A stretch of 15,209 bases of DNA from Phycisphaeraceae bacterium (GTDB lineage Bacteria > Planctomycetota > Phycisphaerae > Phycisphaerales > Zrk34). Under the pieces are notes generated by a model. The model was not told the origin of the DNA, ran no database searches, and worked only from the letters and a program-made list of their open reading frames with translations. Position 1 is the first letter of the stretch, and every line of letters begins with the position of its first letter. Position numbers and translations under genes: made by a program. This document shows positions 5,641-12,756 of this stretch, one piece after another. Where the stretch lies: contig JANQJT010000161.1 of assembly GCA_028281485.1 (NCBI GenBank), positions 1 through 15,209 of the forward strand. The letters run 5' to 3'.

Positions 5641-8600
5641 ATGTTGTTGAATCAGCGTTTCGTTCGCTTTATCGCAACGATGGTCGTGGCGTGTTCCACC
5701 ATCGCACTCACCACAACCAACGCTACGGCTCAAACCGCAGACCAACTGCTCCAGCAGGGCATCGAACAATACGAAGCCGGTCAGCACGAAGACGCCTACA
5801 ACACGCTCCGACGCGTCGACGCCATCCAGCTCTCCTCCGACGAGCACCGCGCCTCGCTCCACGACACGCTCGACGACGTCCGCGCCGCCATCGCACTCGG
5901 CACGCGCCTCGAACTCGCTCGCGAAGCCGAAGCCAACGGCAACCTCGACCACGCCGCCTCCCTCTACAAGGCCGTCGCCGAAGACTCCGACGCACCCCGC
6001 ATCTCACGACAGGTCGCACTCGAAGGCTTCGCCCGCATCGAACGCCTCCGCACCAACCGCTCCACCGAACCCGCCACCGACACCACCGTCGTCGTCGCCC
6101 CCGTCCAGTCCGACCCCGAGCCCATCACCGTCGTCGAAGACCAGCCCTACGTCACCCCCGCCAACACCACCGCTTCAAACGACCCCGGCTCCCTCTCACT
6201 CAACCAGGCCCGCGCCCTCTACGCCCAGAAGATTATTGCCGAAGCCGACGCCGCCGCACGAGCCGGCCGCACCAACGAAGCCATCGAACGCTACCGCTAC
6301 GCCCTCCAGATCGACCCCAACAACCAACGCGCCGCCGTCGCCCTGGCCAACATCGCCGCCGCCCCCGCCCCCACCCAGGCCGAAGGCGTACTCGACCAGA
6401 CCATCACCAACATCGAACTCGAACGCCAGCGCGCCATCGCACGCTACGACCAGGCCCTCCGCGAAGCCGACGAGCAACTCGCCGCCGGAAACTACAAGGC
6501 CGCCACCTCCGCCGCCGTCCTCGCCAAGACCATCCTCGACACCAAACGCCAGTTCCTCCCCGAAGCCGAATACCAGAACCTCCGCCAGCTCGCACTCGAC
6601 AAGGCCGCATCCATCGCCACCGTCGAAGAGCAGGCGCGCGTCGCACAGATCCAGGCCGACCAGGCCCAGGCCGCCGCCGACGCACAGCGCGAACGACAGG
6701 AAGCCGAGCAGGCCAAGCAGAAGAAGATCAAGGAACTGCTCAACCGCGCACGCGACCTCTCCCGCGAGCAGAACTACGAGCTCGCCCTCGAGCAGCTCGA
6801 CCAGGCCCTCTTCATCGACCCCAACAACGGCGCCGCTCAGTTCATGAGCGAGCTCATCAACGACCAGATCCTCCACGAAAAATACCGCCGCCTCCGCGAG
6901 TACCGCCGCGAACAGCTCACCATCAACCGCATCAACAACTTCGCCGAAACCGTCCCGATCAACGACCTGATCACCTACCCCCCGGACTGGCCCGAACTCA
7001 CCGACCTCCGCCTCGGCTCCGGTGCCGCCATGGACGACCCCCACGCCGAAGCCAACCGCGTCGCGCGCGAAAAACTCAACCAGGTCATCGACCTCAACGT
7101 CCAGGGCCAGCAGCTCGGAAACATCTTCACCTACCTCAACTCACTCACCGGCGTCAACCACATCGCCAAGTGGGGCTCCCTCGAAAACGTCGACATCCGT
7201 CGCGACACCATCATCGACATCCAGCCCCTCTCCGGCATCACCGCCGAACGCGCTCTCGAGCTCATCCTCGACGAGGCCGGCGGCGCATTCACCGAGCTCT
7301 CCTACACCTTCGAGCAGGGCGACGTCATCATCTCCACACGCGACTCCCTCGCACTCGACACCTCCATGCGGACCTACGACATCCGCGACATCATCATCAA
7401 CACCTCCGCACGCGTCTCCCCTCCCGAGTTCGATCTCGGAAACGTCACCTCAGACCAGGGCGACGGCGGCTCCCAGGGTTCCATCTTCGAAGACTCCGGC
7501 TCCGACGACGACGACACCCCCGCCCGCACCGAACGCGTACAGCAAATCCTCGACATCATCCGCACCATCGACCCCGAAAACTGGATCGCCAACGGCGGAC
7601 TCACCAGCTCGGTCTCCGAACTCAACGGCATGCTCTTCGTCACCACCACCCCCGAAAACCACGTCGAGATCGATCGCCTCTTCCGTCGCATACGCGACCA
7701 GCGCGCCCTGCAGATCGCCGTCGACGCTCGCTTCCTCTTCGTCACCGACAACTTCCTCGAAGAAGTCGGCATCGACGTCGACTTCACCATCGACACCGGT
7801 GAAGACTGGTTCGCAGGACCCATCGTCGGAACCAACAACACCGCCACCTTCGCGCAGGCAGAAGGCACCGTCGTCCCCGGCAGCCTCGCACCCCTCCTCG
7901 CCGCAAACTTCGCCCTCACCGGACCCGCCGGCGCACCACTCGGTTTCATCCTCGACGACCTACGCGTCGACGTACTCATCACCGCCACGCAGGCCGACCA
8001 ACGCTCCATCACCGTCAACACACCCCGCGTCCTCGTCTTCAACGGCGAAGGCGCCAACATCGCCATCTCACGCAACGTCGCCTACGTCCGAAACCTCACC
8101 CCCATCGTCGCCACCAACGCCGTCGCCTTTAACCCCCAGATCGGCTTCGCGCGAGACGGCATCGTCCTCAACATCCGCCAGGCCACAGTCTCCGCGGACC
8201 GACGCTACGTCACCATCAACCTCCGACCCCAGCTCAGCCAGCTCGTCTCTCTCTCCGACTTCCTCATCTTCGGCCAGGCAGGCGGCGCAAACAACAACCA
8301 GCAGACCGGCGTCGACGACGACGGTGACGGCAACATCGACGAAGACCCCGACAACAACGTCGACGACGACGGCGACGGCGCCATCGACGAAGACGGCGGC
8401 TCCACCTCCACCTTCTCCGTCGGCATCATCCAACGCCCCGAAACACAAACCACCACCGTCGACACCACCGCCTCCATCCCCGACAAGGGCACGCTCCTCA
8501 TCGGCGGACAGCGACTCGTCGGCGAAACCGAGATCGAACAGGGCGTCCCCGTCCTCTCCAAGCTCCCCTTCCTCAACCGACTGTTCACCAACCGCTCGCT

Positions 8601-8730
8601 CGTCCGCGACGAACGCACGCTCCTCATCCTCATCAAGCCCACCATCATCGTCCAGAGCGAAGTCGAAGAACGCCTCTACCCCGGCCTCAACCAATCCCCC
8701 GGCCTCTACAACCTCGGCACCTCACGCTGA
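5641..8730 (+). CDS. Large TPR-containing secretin (type IV pilus / type II secretion outer-membrane channel)
   Basis: A 1029-residue protein expected to multimerise into the gated outer-membrane pore for a pilus or secreted protein. Residues 1-30 are a signal peptide (ATA-Q cleavage at 30/31), with an alternative lipobox VVAC at 15-18. TPR-like helices lie near 33-65, 110-140, 196-232 and 366-400; a Gln/Ala/Glu-rich coiled coil spans ~320-367. An STN/N0-like domain lies at ~480-565, an acidic linker at 599-628, and an N1-type repeat at 630-690. The secretin core follows to ~1010 with the hallmark VPVLSKLPFLNRLF at 969-982. Two DDDGDG calcium-loop-like repeats are inserted at 891-918. It is longer than PilQ or GspD (~650-750 residues) because of the TPR N-terminus. 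GGAG 6 nt before the ATG fixes the start. The family call is firm; whether it serves a pilus or a T2SS is open. It is monocistronic, with its own terminator. Confidence 0.93.
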   Translation: MLLNQRFVRFIATMVVACSTIALTTTNATAQTADQLLQQGIEQYEAGQHEDAYNTLRRVDAIQLSSDEHRASLHDTLDDVRAAIALGTRLELAREAEANGNLDHAASLYKAVAEDSDAPRISRQVALEGFARIERLRTNRSTEPATDTTVVVAPVQSDPEPITVVEDQPYVTPANTTASNDPGSLSLNQARALYAQKIIAEADAAARAGRTNEAIERYRYALQIDPNNQRAAVALANIAAAPAPTQAEGVLDQTITNIELERQRAIARYDQALREADEQLAAGNYKAATSAAVLAKTILDTKRQFLPEAEYQNLRQLALDKAASIATVEEQARVAQIQADQAQAAADAQRERQEAEQAKQKKIKELLNRARDLSREQNYELALEQLDQALFIDPNNGAAQFMSELINDQILHEKYRRLREYRREQLTINRINNFAETVPINDLITYPPDWPELTDLRLGSGAAMDDPHAEANRVAREKLNQVIDLNVQGQQLGNIFTYLNSLTGVNHIAKWGSLENVDIRRDTIIDIQPLSGITAERALELILDEAGGAFTELSYTFEQGDVIISTRDSLALDTSMRTYDIRDIIINTSARVSPPEFDLGNVTSDQGDGGSQGSIFEDSGSDDDDTPARTERVQQILDIIRTIDPENWIANGGLTSSVSELNGMLFVTTTPENHVEIDRLFRRIRDQRALQIAVDARFLFVTDNFLEEVGIDVDFTIDTGEDWFAGPIVGTNNTATFAQAEGTVVPGSLAPLLAANFALTGPAGAPLGFILDDLRVDVLITATQADQRSITVNTPRVLVFNGEGANIAISRNVAYVRNLTPIVATNAVAFNPQIGFARDGIVLNIRQATVSADRRYVTINLRPQLSQLVSLSDFLIFGQAGGANNNQQTGVDDDGDGNIDEDPDNNVDDDGDGAIDEDGGSTSTFSVGIIQRPETQTTTVDTTASIPDKGTLLIGGQRLVGETEIEQGVPVLSKLPFLNRLFTNRSLVRDERTLLILIKPTIIVQSEVEERLYPGLNQSPGLYNLGTSR

Positions 8731-8754
8731 CCTGCCCCCCAACCCCAAACCCCC

Positions 8755-8787
8755 AAACGGGCCGCAATCCCAACGCGGCCCGTTTTT
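8755..8787 (+). terminator. Intrinsic terminator of the secretin gene
   Basis: AAACGGGCCGC (8755-8765) pairs with GCGGCCCGTTT (8775-8785) as an 11-bp stem with a 9-nt loop; the T run extends to 8787. It separates the secretin from the STAS/HATPase cluster. Confidence 0.88.
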
Positions 8788-8867
8788 CTTTGTCCTATCA
8801 CCCCCAATATGTTAAAAAACCACCTCTAAAACACACCCACACCAATCGGCCCCCAACATCGGTCGAA

Positions 8868-8873
8868 TACAAT
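8868..8873 (+). promoter_or_regulatory. Candidate -10 box of the STAS/HATPase cluster
   Basis: TACAAT at 8868-8873, preceded by GAA, would start transcription near 8880, about 27 nt upstream of the first STAS gene. No good -35 lies at the right distance (ATCGGC at 8845-8850), so it may need an activator or another sigma factor, or may be chance. Confidence 0.35.
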
Positions 8874-8906
8874 CACAGGCCACACAGCCTTCGCCCGGAG
8901 ATTCCA

Positions 8907-9266
8907 ATGCCCGACGCACCCTCCAGACTCATGATCCAACGCAACGGCGAGATCACCATCATCCAGTTCCTCGACCGCAACATCCTCGACGAAGCCAACA
9001 TCCAACAGATCGGCGAAGAGATCGCTTCCATCATCGACGCCGCCGGCGACCCCAAGCTCGTCCTCAGCTTCGACAACGTCGACCACCTCTCCTCCGCCGC
9101 ACTCGGCACGCTCATCACCATCAACAACAAGATCCGCGCCAAGCAGGGCCAGCTCCGTCTCGCCAACATCAACCAGCAGATCTACGAAGTCTTCACCATC
9201 ACCAAGCTCGACAAGCTCTTCAACATCGACAAGTCCACCGGCGAAGCCGTCGAAAAACTCTCCTAA
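8907..9266 (+). CDS. STAS-domain protein, anti-sigma factor antagonist type
   Basis: A 119-residue single-domain STAS protein, close to SpoIIAA/RsbV size. Such proteins bind a HATPase anti-sigma kinase when unphosphorylated and are switched off by its phosphorylation of a serine. Here the loop reads VDHLSSAALGTL, with S62 and S63 where SpoIIAA has DSSG: the serine pair remains, but the preceding Asp is Leu and the following Gly is Ala. The second half, LRLANINQQIYEVFTITKLDKLFNI, is the typical STAS C-terminal helix and strand. The ATG at 8907 is chosen over the open upstream frame because GGAG lies at 8897-8900, 6 nt before it, and the domain begins there. It is first of three co-directional genes, 36 nt before the kinase-like gene. 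The fold call is firm; the role as antagonist is inferred from the neighbours. Confidence 0.9.
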   Translation: MPDAPSRLMIQRNGEITIIQFLDRNILDEANIQQIGEEIASIIDAAGDPKLVLSFDNVDHLSSAALGTLITINNKIRAKQGQLRLANINQQIYEVFTITKLDKLFNIDKSTGEAVEKLS

Positions 9267-9302
9267 CCCCCACCCGCACCGATCACCGGAGGCGTTCGAA
9301 AG

Positions 9303-9731
9303 GTGTCCCCCCAGCCCATCTCCAACCACCTCGTCCTCGACAGCCGCTTCGAGGAAATCGCCCGCGCCGAGCAGGCGATCCTCGATGACATGAAAAAGTT
9401 CACCTACGCCGACAACCACCACTTCGCCGTCAAGCTCGCACTCGAAGAAGCACTCGCCAACGCCATCAAGCACGGCAACAACCTCTCACCAAACAAACAG
9501 GTCACCTTCGACTACCGGATCGACGACCACCAAATCCAGCTCACCGTCTGCGACCAGGGCCCCGGCTTCGCCCCCGACCAGATCCCCGACTGCACCGCAG
9601 AGGAAAACCTCGACCGACCCTCCGGACGCGGCGTCATGCTCATCCGTGCCTACATGTCCGACGTCTCCTACAACGACTCCGGAAACTGCCTCACCATGAT
9701 CATGAAGAAAAACAACGCCGCACCCGAGTAA
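9303..9731 (+). CDS. HATPase_c serine kinase / anti-sigma factor of the RsbW-SpoIIAB type
   Basis: A 142-residue protein consisting only of the GHKL ATPase fold, like RsbW, SpoIIAB and BtrW. Such proteins phosphorylate a partner STAS protein and sequester a sigma factor or other target. The N box is LALEEALANAIKHGN, with E48/E49 and Mg-binding N53. The G1 box is CDQGPGF, with D84, G86 and G88. The G2 region is GRGVMLIRAYMSDVSYN. The start is a GTG at 9303, preceded by GGAGG at 9288-9292 with a 10-nt spacer; no in-frame ATG would keep the first strand. It lies between two STAS genes (36 and 20 nt gaps), so all three are probably one transcript. No sigma factor is encoded in the window, so its target could be a distant sigma factor or a non-sigma partner. 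Confidence 0.92.
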   Translation: MSPQPISNHLVLDSRFEEIARAEQAILDDMKKFTYADNHHFAVKLALEEALANAIKHGNNLSPNKQVTFDYRIDDHQIQLTVCDQGPGFAPDQIPDCTAEENLDRPSGRGVMLIRAYMSDVSYNDSGNCLTMIMKKNNAAPE

Positions 9732-9751
9732 CCGCGCCAAGGGGACCCATC

Positions 9752-10102
9752 ATGCCCGAACCCCTCCAAATCCAGCTCGACCAGCACACCGCCCCCCCCG
9801 CCGCCGTCGCACACCTCTCCGGCGACGCCTCCAACGCCCACGCCGAACCACTCCGCCAAGCACTCACCCAACTCAAACAGGACACCGCCCCCCTCGTCAT
9901 CATCGACCTCGCCCAACTCAACTTCATCGCCTCCGTCGCCATCGCTCAGCTCATCGAACTCCACCTCGCCCTCCAACAATCAGGCCGACAACTCCGCATC
10001 GCCGGCGCGAACCAGCAGATCACCGGCCTCTTCAAAACCACACAACTCGTCAAGGTCTTCCCCCTCTTCGACAACATCGCCGACGCAACGCCCCCGCGCT
10101 AA
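9752..10102 (+). CDS. Second STAS-domain protein, divergent at the phosphorylation loop
   Basis: A 116-residue STAS protein, third in the cluster. It resembles the first STAS protein most in its C-terminal half: LRIAGANQQITGLFKTTQLVKVF against LRLANINQQIYEVFTITKLDKLF, which suggests paralogy. Where the usual DSSG motif sits it reads FIASVAIAQL: only one serine, S61, remains at the phosphorylated position, with Ala before and Val after it. It may still be phosphorylated by the upstream kinase, or act as an unregulated or decoy binder. AAGGGG at 9739-9744 lies 7 nt before the ATG. It ends 5 nt from the stop of the convergent unrecognised gene, with no terminator between them. Confidence 0.87.
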   Translation: MPEPLQIQLDQHTAPPAAVAHLSGDASNAHAEPLRQALTQLKQDTAPLVIIDLAQLNFIASVAIAQLIELHLALQQSGRQLRIAGANQQITGLFKTTQLVKVFPLFDNIADATPPR

Positions 10103-10107
10103 CCCCC

Positions 10108-10725
10108 TCACCGGCTCCAAGGCCGCGCGTCATAACCCCGCGTCACACGCACGCTCTTCACCGGCGGCTTCTCCAAACCGCTCACCGTCTGCCACAAAGG
10201 CTCCGCCTCACCCTCGTGCGCCCACTCCATCAAGCCCCGACTCCACAAAAGCGTCGGCGAACCCAAAAACAAGCAACGCGTCAATACCAACGCGTCCTCG
10301 CTCGCGTACTCCCGCTCCGCAGCCACACCCATCAAACAATCCGCCACCTCGTCAAACAAACGCGGCTTGCGATCCGCCAACAGGTGCGCATCGTGCCAAA
10401 CAACGTAACGACGCTTCGTCCTGCCGTACTGCCGACCCAACGCCTCGATCAGCGACTCACGGCTGGGCTCAATCACACGCCGACCCGCCATCGCCCGGCT
10501 CAGCATGTACGCAAACTCCTCCAGCGATCGGATAAAACGACCGTACAGCACGCACACCTCCGTGTCCGCCATACGCTCCATCTGCATCACCAGGTGCGTC
10601 CCGAACTCGATCCGCAAAGACTCATCGTCGCTCACCGCGACCATGTGATGCTCGTCCATCAAGGCCTCTGCCTGACTCGCCCAGTCACCCGACAACGCAA
10701 ACTCGATCTCAACCGGTAATTGCAT
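10108..10725 (-). CDS. Unrecognised protein encoded directly after argS
   Basis: A 205-residue cytoplasmic protein with no signal peptide or membrane helix; no family is recognised. It starts 2 nt after the argS stop, so the two are probably cotranscribed and translationally coupled; GGAG lies inside the end of argS. Visible features are an acidic N-terminal half, an amphipathic helix FIRSLEEFAYMLSRAMAGRR (64-83), a hydrophobic strand RRYVVWHDAHLL (105-116) ending in Asp-Ala-His, and VLTRCLFLGSPTLLWSRGL (147-165). The strand plus HDAH looks like a Walker B element of P-loop ATPases, but there is no GxxxxGK[ST] Walker A, so an inactive ATPase-like fold is only a guess. The C-terminus is basic (VKSVRVTRGYDARPWSR). 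It uses G-ending codons like argS and has normal coding character, so it is likely real. Confidence 0.72.
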   Translation of the reverse strand: MQLPVEIEFALSGDWASQAEALMDEHHMVAVSDDESLRIEFGTHLVMQMERMADTEVCVLYGRFIRSLEEFAYMLSRAMAGRRVIEPSRESLIEALGRQYGRTKRRYVVWHDAHLLADRKPRLFDEVADCLMGVAAEREYASEDALVLTRCLFLGSPTLLWSRGLMEWAHEGEAEPLWQTVSGLEKPPVKSVRVTRGYDARPWSR

Positions 10726-10727
10726 CG

Positions 10728-12467
10728 CTACATCCGCTCCAGTACATCGATACCCAAAAGTCCCAACACCAGCTTCAATCCCCGACCCGTCAATTCACAG
10801 AGCACCAGCCGCCCGTCCCGCGTCGCCGCATCCTCCGCCACCAGCACCGGACAGTGCTCGTAAAAACGGTGAAACGCCGTCGCCAGGTCGTACAGGTAAC
10901 CACACAACTGGTGCGGCTCAAGGCTCTCAGAAACCCGCTCCACCACGCTACCCAGCTCCATCAGCTTCAACAACAACGCCCGCTCCGCCTCATGCCCCAC
11001 GCTCACCACCGCCCCCTCCGGCGCACCCTCCAACGCCGCCTTGCGGAAGATACCCCGTATCCGCACGTACGCGTTCAACAGGTACGGCGCCGTGTTCCCC
11101 TCCATCGCCAGCATCCGCTCCCACGAAAACACGTAATCCTTCACACGATCCCCCGACAGGTCCGCGTACTTGATCGCACCGATCCCCACCACGCGCGCCA
11201 CGCGCCCCATCTCCGCCTCGCTCAGACCCGGGTTCTTCTCCGCCACGATCGCCCCCGCACGCTCCTCCGCCTCCTCCAGCAAACTCATCAAACGCACCGT
11301 CCCCCCATCCCGCGTCTTGAACGGCTTACCATCCTCACCCAGCACCATCCCAAAAGTCACGTGATCCGTCCGAACACGCTCATCCACAAACCCCGCCATC
11401 TCTCCCGCAGCCAGCATCATCGCAAAGTGCTGCTTCTGACGCGCATCGGTCACATAAATAATCCGATCCACGTCCAGCTCACTCACCCGATACCGCAGCG
11501 CCGCCAAATCCGTCGTCGAGTACAGAAAACCCCCATCACCCTTCTGCACGATCACCGGCATCGGCTCGCCGTCCTGCCCCTCAAAGCCCGCCGGAAACAC
11601 CACCTTCGCCCCCTCACTCTCCTCCAGCAAACCCTTCGCCTCCAACGCCTCGATCACCCCACCCAGCCCATCGTTGTAAGAACTCTCACCCCGCACATCC
11701 CCCTCCGTCAACAACACACCCAGCCGCGCATAAACCTCGTCCATATGCAAAAGCGACTCATCCACCAGCTTCTGCCACAGCCCCAGCGTCTCCGCATCCC
11801 CACCCTGCAGCGCCACCACCCGCTCGCGCGCACGCCCATTGAAATCCGCATCCGCGTCGAACCGCTTCTTCGCCTCCTGGTAAAACGCGTTCAGGTCCGC
11901 GATGTGCGCCCCCTCACCCGTCGCTCCGATATCCACCAGGTGCTCGACCAACATCCCGAACTGCGTCCCCCAATCCCCCACGTGATTCTGCCGAATCACC
12001 TCATGCCCCACCGCCTCCTGCACGCGCACGATCGCGTCCCCGATGATCGTCGACCGCAGGTGCCCCACGTGCATCTCCTTCGCCACGTTCGGCGACGAGT
12101 AATCCACCACAACCCGCTGCGGCTCATGCGCACGCGCGATCCCCATTTGCGCATCGCCCACCAGCGCCGCCGCACCCCGCTCCAACGCCTCCCCCGTCAA
12201 ACGCAAATTGATAAACCCCGGCCCAGCCACCTCCGCCGGCTCACACAAACCCTCCAAATCCAATTCCACCACAATCCGCTCCGCCACCTCACGCGGTGGC
12301 CGCCCCAAACGCTTGCCCAGCCCCATCGCCGCATTCGCCTGAAAATCCCCAAACTTCGCGTTCCCGCTCGGTCGCAACAACGGATCCGCCTCCGCGTGCT
12401 CCGCACCCAAAGCCCGACCCATCGCCTCTCCAAAACGCCGCCGCAATGTCGCTGTGATTTCACTCAT
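10728..12467 (-). CDS. argS: Arginyl-tRNA synthetase
   Basis: The product has 579 residues, the usual ArgRS size, and charges tRNA-Arg with arginine at the expense of ATP in the cytoplasm. Residues 1-110 are the ArgRS-specific N-terminal tRNA D-loop domain (KFGDFQANAAMGLGKRLGR). Residues 120-440 are the class I catalytic domain, with the HIGH motif as HVGH at 133-136 within SSPNVAKEMHVGHLRSTIIGD. The KMSKS position reads KPFKTRDGGTVRL (K381-R386), the relaxed form also found in E. coli ArgRS, so it is not a defect. The DALR anticodon-binding domain ends in LLGIDVLERM. The ATG at 12467 gives the normal family start. No good Shine-Dalgarno precedes it. It is divergent from pilM and followed at once by a small unrecognised gene. 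Confidence 0.97.
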   Translation of the reverse strand: MSEITATLRRRFGEAMGRALGAEHAEADPLLRPSGNAKFGDFQANAAMGLGKRLGRPPREVAERIVVELDLEGLCEPAEVAGPGFINLRLTGEALERGAAALVGDAQMGIARAHEPQRVVVDYSSPNVAKEMHVGHLRSTIIGDAIVRVQEAVGHEVIRQNHVGDWGTQFGMLVEHLVDIGATGEGAHIADLNAFYQEAKKRFDADADFNGRARERVVALQGGDAETLGLWQKLVDESLLHMDEVYARLGVLLTEGDVRGESSYNDGLGGVIEALEAKGLLEESEGAKVVFPAGFEGQDGEPMPVIVQKGDGGFLYSTTDLAALRYRVSELDVDRIIYVTDARQKQHFAMMLAAGEMAGFVDERVRTDHVTFGMVLGEDGKPFKTRDGGTVRLMSLLEEAEERAGAIVAEKNPGLSEAEMGRVARVVGIGAIKYADLSGDRVKDYVFSWERMLAMEGNTAPYLLNAYVRIRGIFRKAALEGAPEGAVVSVGHEAERALLLKLMELGSVVERVSESLEPHQLCGYLYDLATAFHRFYEHCPVLVAEDAATRDGRLVLCELTGRGLKLVLGLLGIDVLERM

Positions 12468-12476
12468 ATCCGCCGC

Positions 12477-12505
12477 ATGTTCCGCACATCGCCCAATCCC
12501 GTCAA
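12477..12505 (-). promoter_or_regulatory. Possible argS promoter close to the start codon
   Basis: On the minus strand TTGACG (12505-12500), a 17-nt spacer and GAACAT (12482-12477). The -35 is 5/6 but the -10 only 3/6. It would start transcription about 3 nt before the ATG. Confidence 0.2.
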
Positions 12506-12543
12506 GCGGCGTAAAAACAATGCTTTATCCTCACCCCACTTGC

Positions 12544-12572
12544 TTGACCCAAGCCCCTTACACCGGTTTAAT
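12544..12572 (+). promoter_or_regulatory. Sigma70-like promoter of the pilM-like gene
   Basis: TTGACC at 12544-12549, a 17-nt spacer, and TTTAAT at 12567-12572: 5/6 at both boxes with ideal spacing. The predicted start near 12580 leaves a leader of about 177 nt before the ATG at 12757. Confidence 0.6.
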
Positions 12573-12579
12573 GCCATAC

Positions 12580-12756
12580 TGGGACCGCGAGGACAAGACA
12601 CCCCGCTACGCCCAGTGGCCGATCGCGATACGGTTTTCGCGGCCACCAACAACCAACCCGTGCCCCTCCAAGCACGCACGTTGGAACCCACGGCCCGACC
12701 GCATCGCACAACCCGTGCCGCAACGGTCACGATGCTACACCAGGAGGCCCTCAAAC
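12580..12756 (+). promoter_or_regulatory. Long structured 5' leader of the pilM-like gene
   Basis: The leader holds GTGGCCG (12615-12621) complementary to CGGCCAC (12640-12646), with CGCGA/TCGCG able to pair inside. CAACCCGTGCC occurs twice, at 12654-12664 and 12709-12719. A small hairpin GTGCCG-CAA-CGG-T-CAC (12715-12730) lies 11 nt before the AGGAGG ribosome site (12742-12747). It does not match the c-di-GMP (GEMM) class or any other riboswitch I can recall. Regulation is only suggested. Confidence 0.3.

Noticed and set aside
5493..7802. 769-residue Arg/Pro-rich frame on the + strand
   Set aside because: It overlaps the secretin in another frame, is dominated by Arg, His and Pro as expected from reading C-ending codons out of phase, and matches no family.
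7022..8815. 597-residue Ser/Thr/Pro-rich frame overlapping the secretin
   Set aside because: Low-complexity out-of-frame reading that runs through the secretin stop and terminator.
11310..11327. Possible loss of the KMSKS motif in ArgRS
   Set aside because: KPFKTR is the normal relaxed form in bacterial ArgRS, so it is not a defect.
12454..12756. In-frame upstream extension of the pilM-like gene
   Set aside because: A good promoter and AGGAGG lie inside the extension, and the PilM domain begins right after the ATG at 12757.
12580..12756. c-di-GMP (GEMM) riboswitch before the pilus gene
   Set aside because: The conserved aptamer motifs of that class were not found; only generic hairpins and a direct repeat are present.
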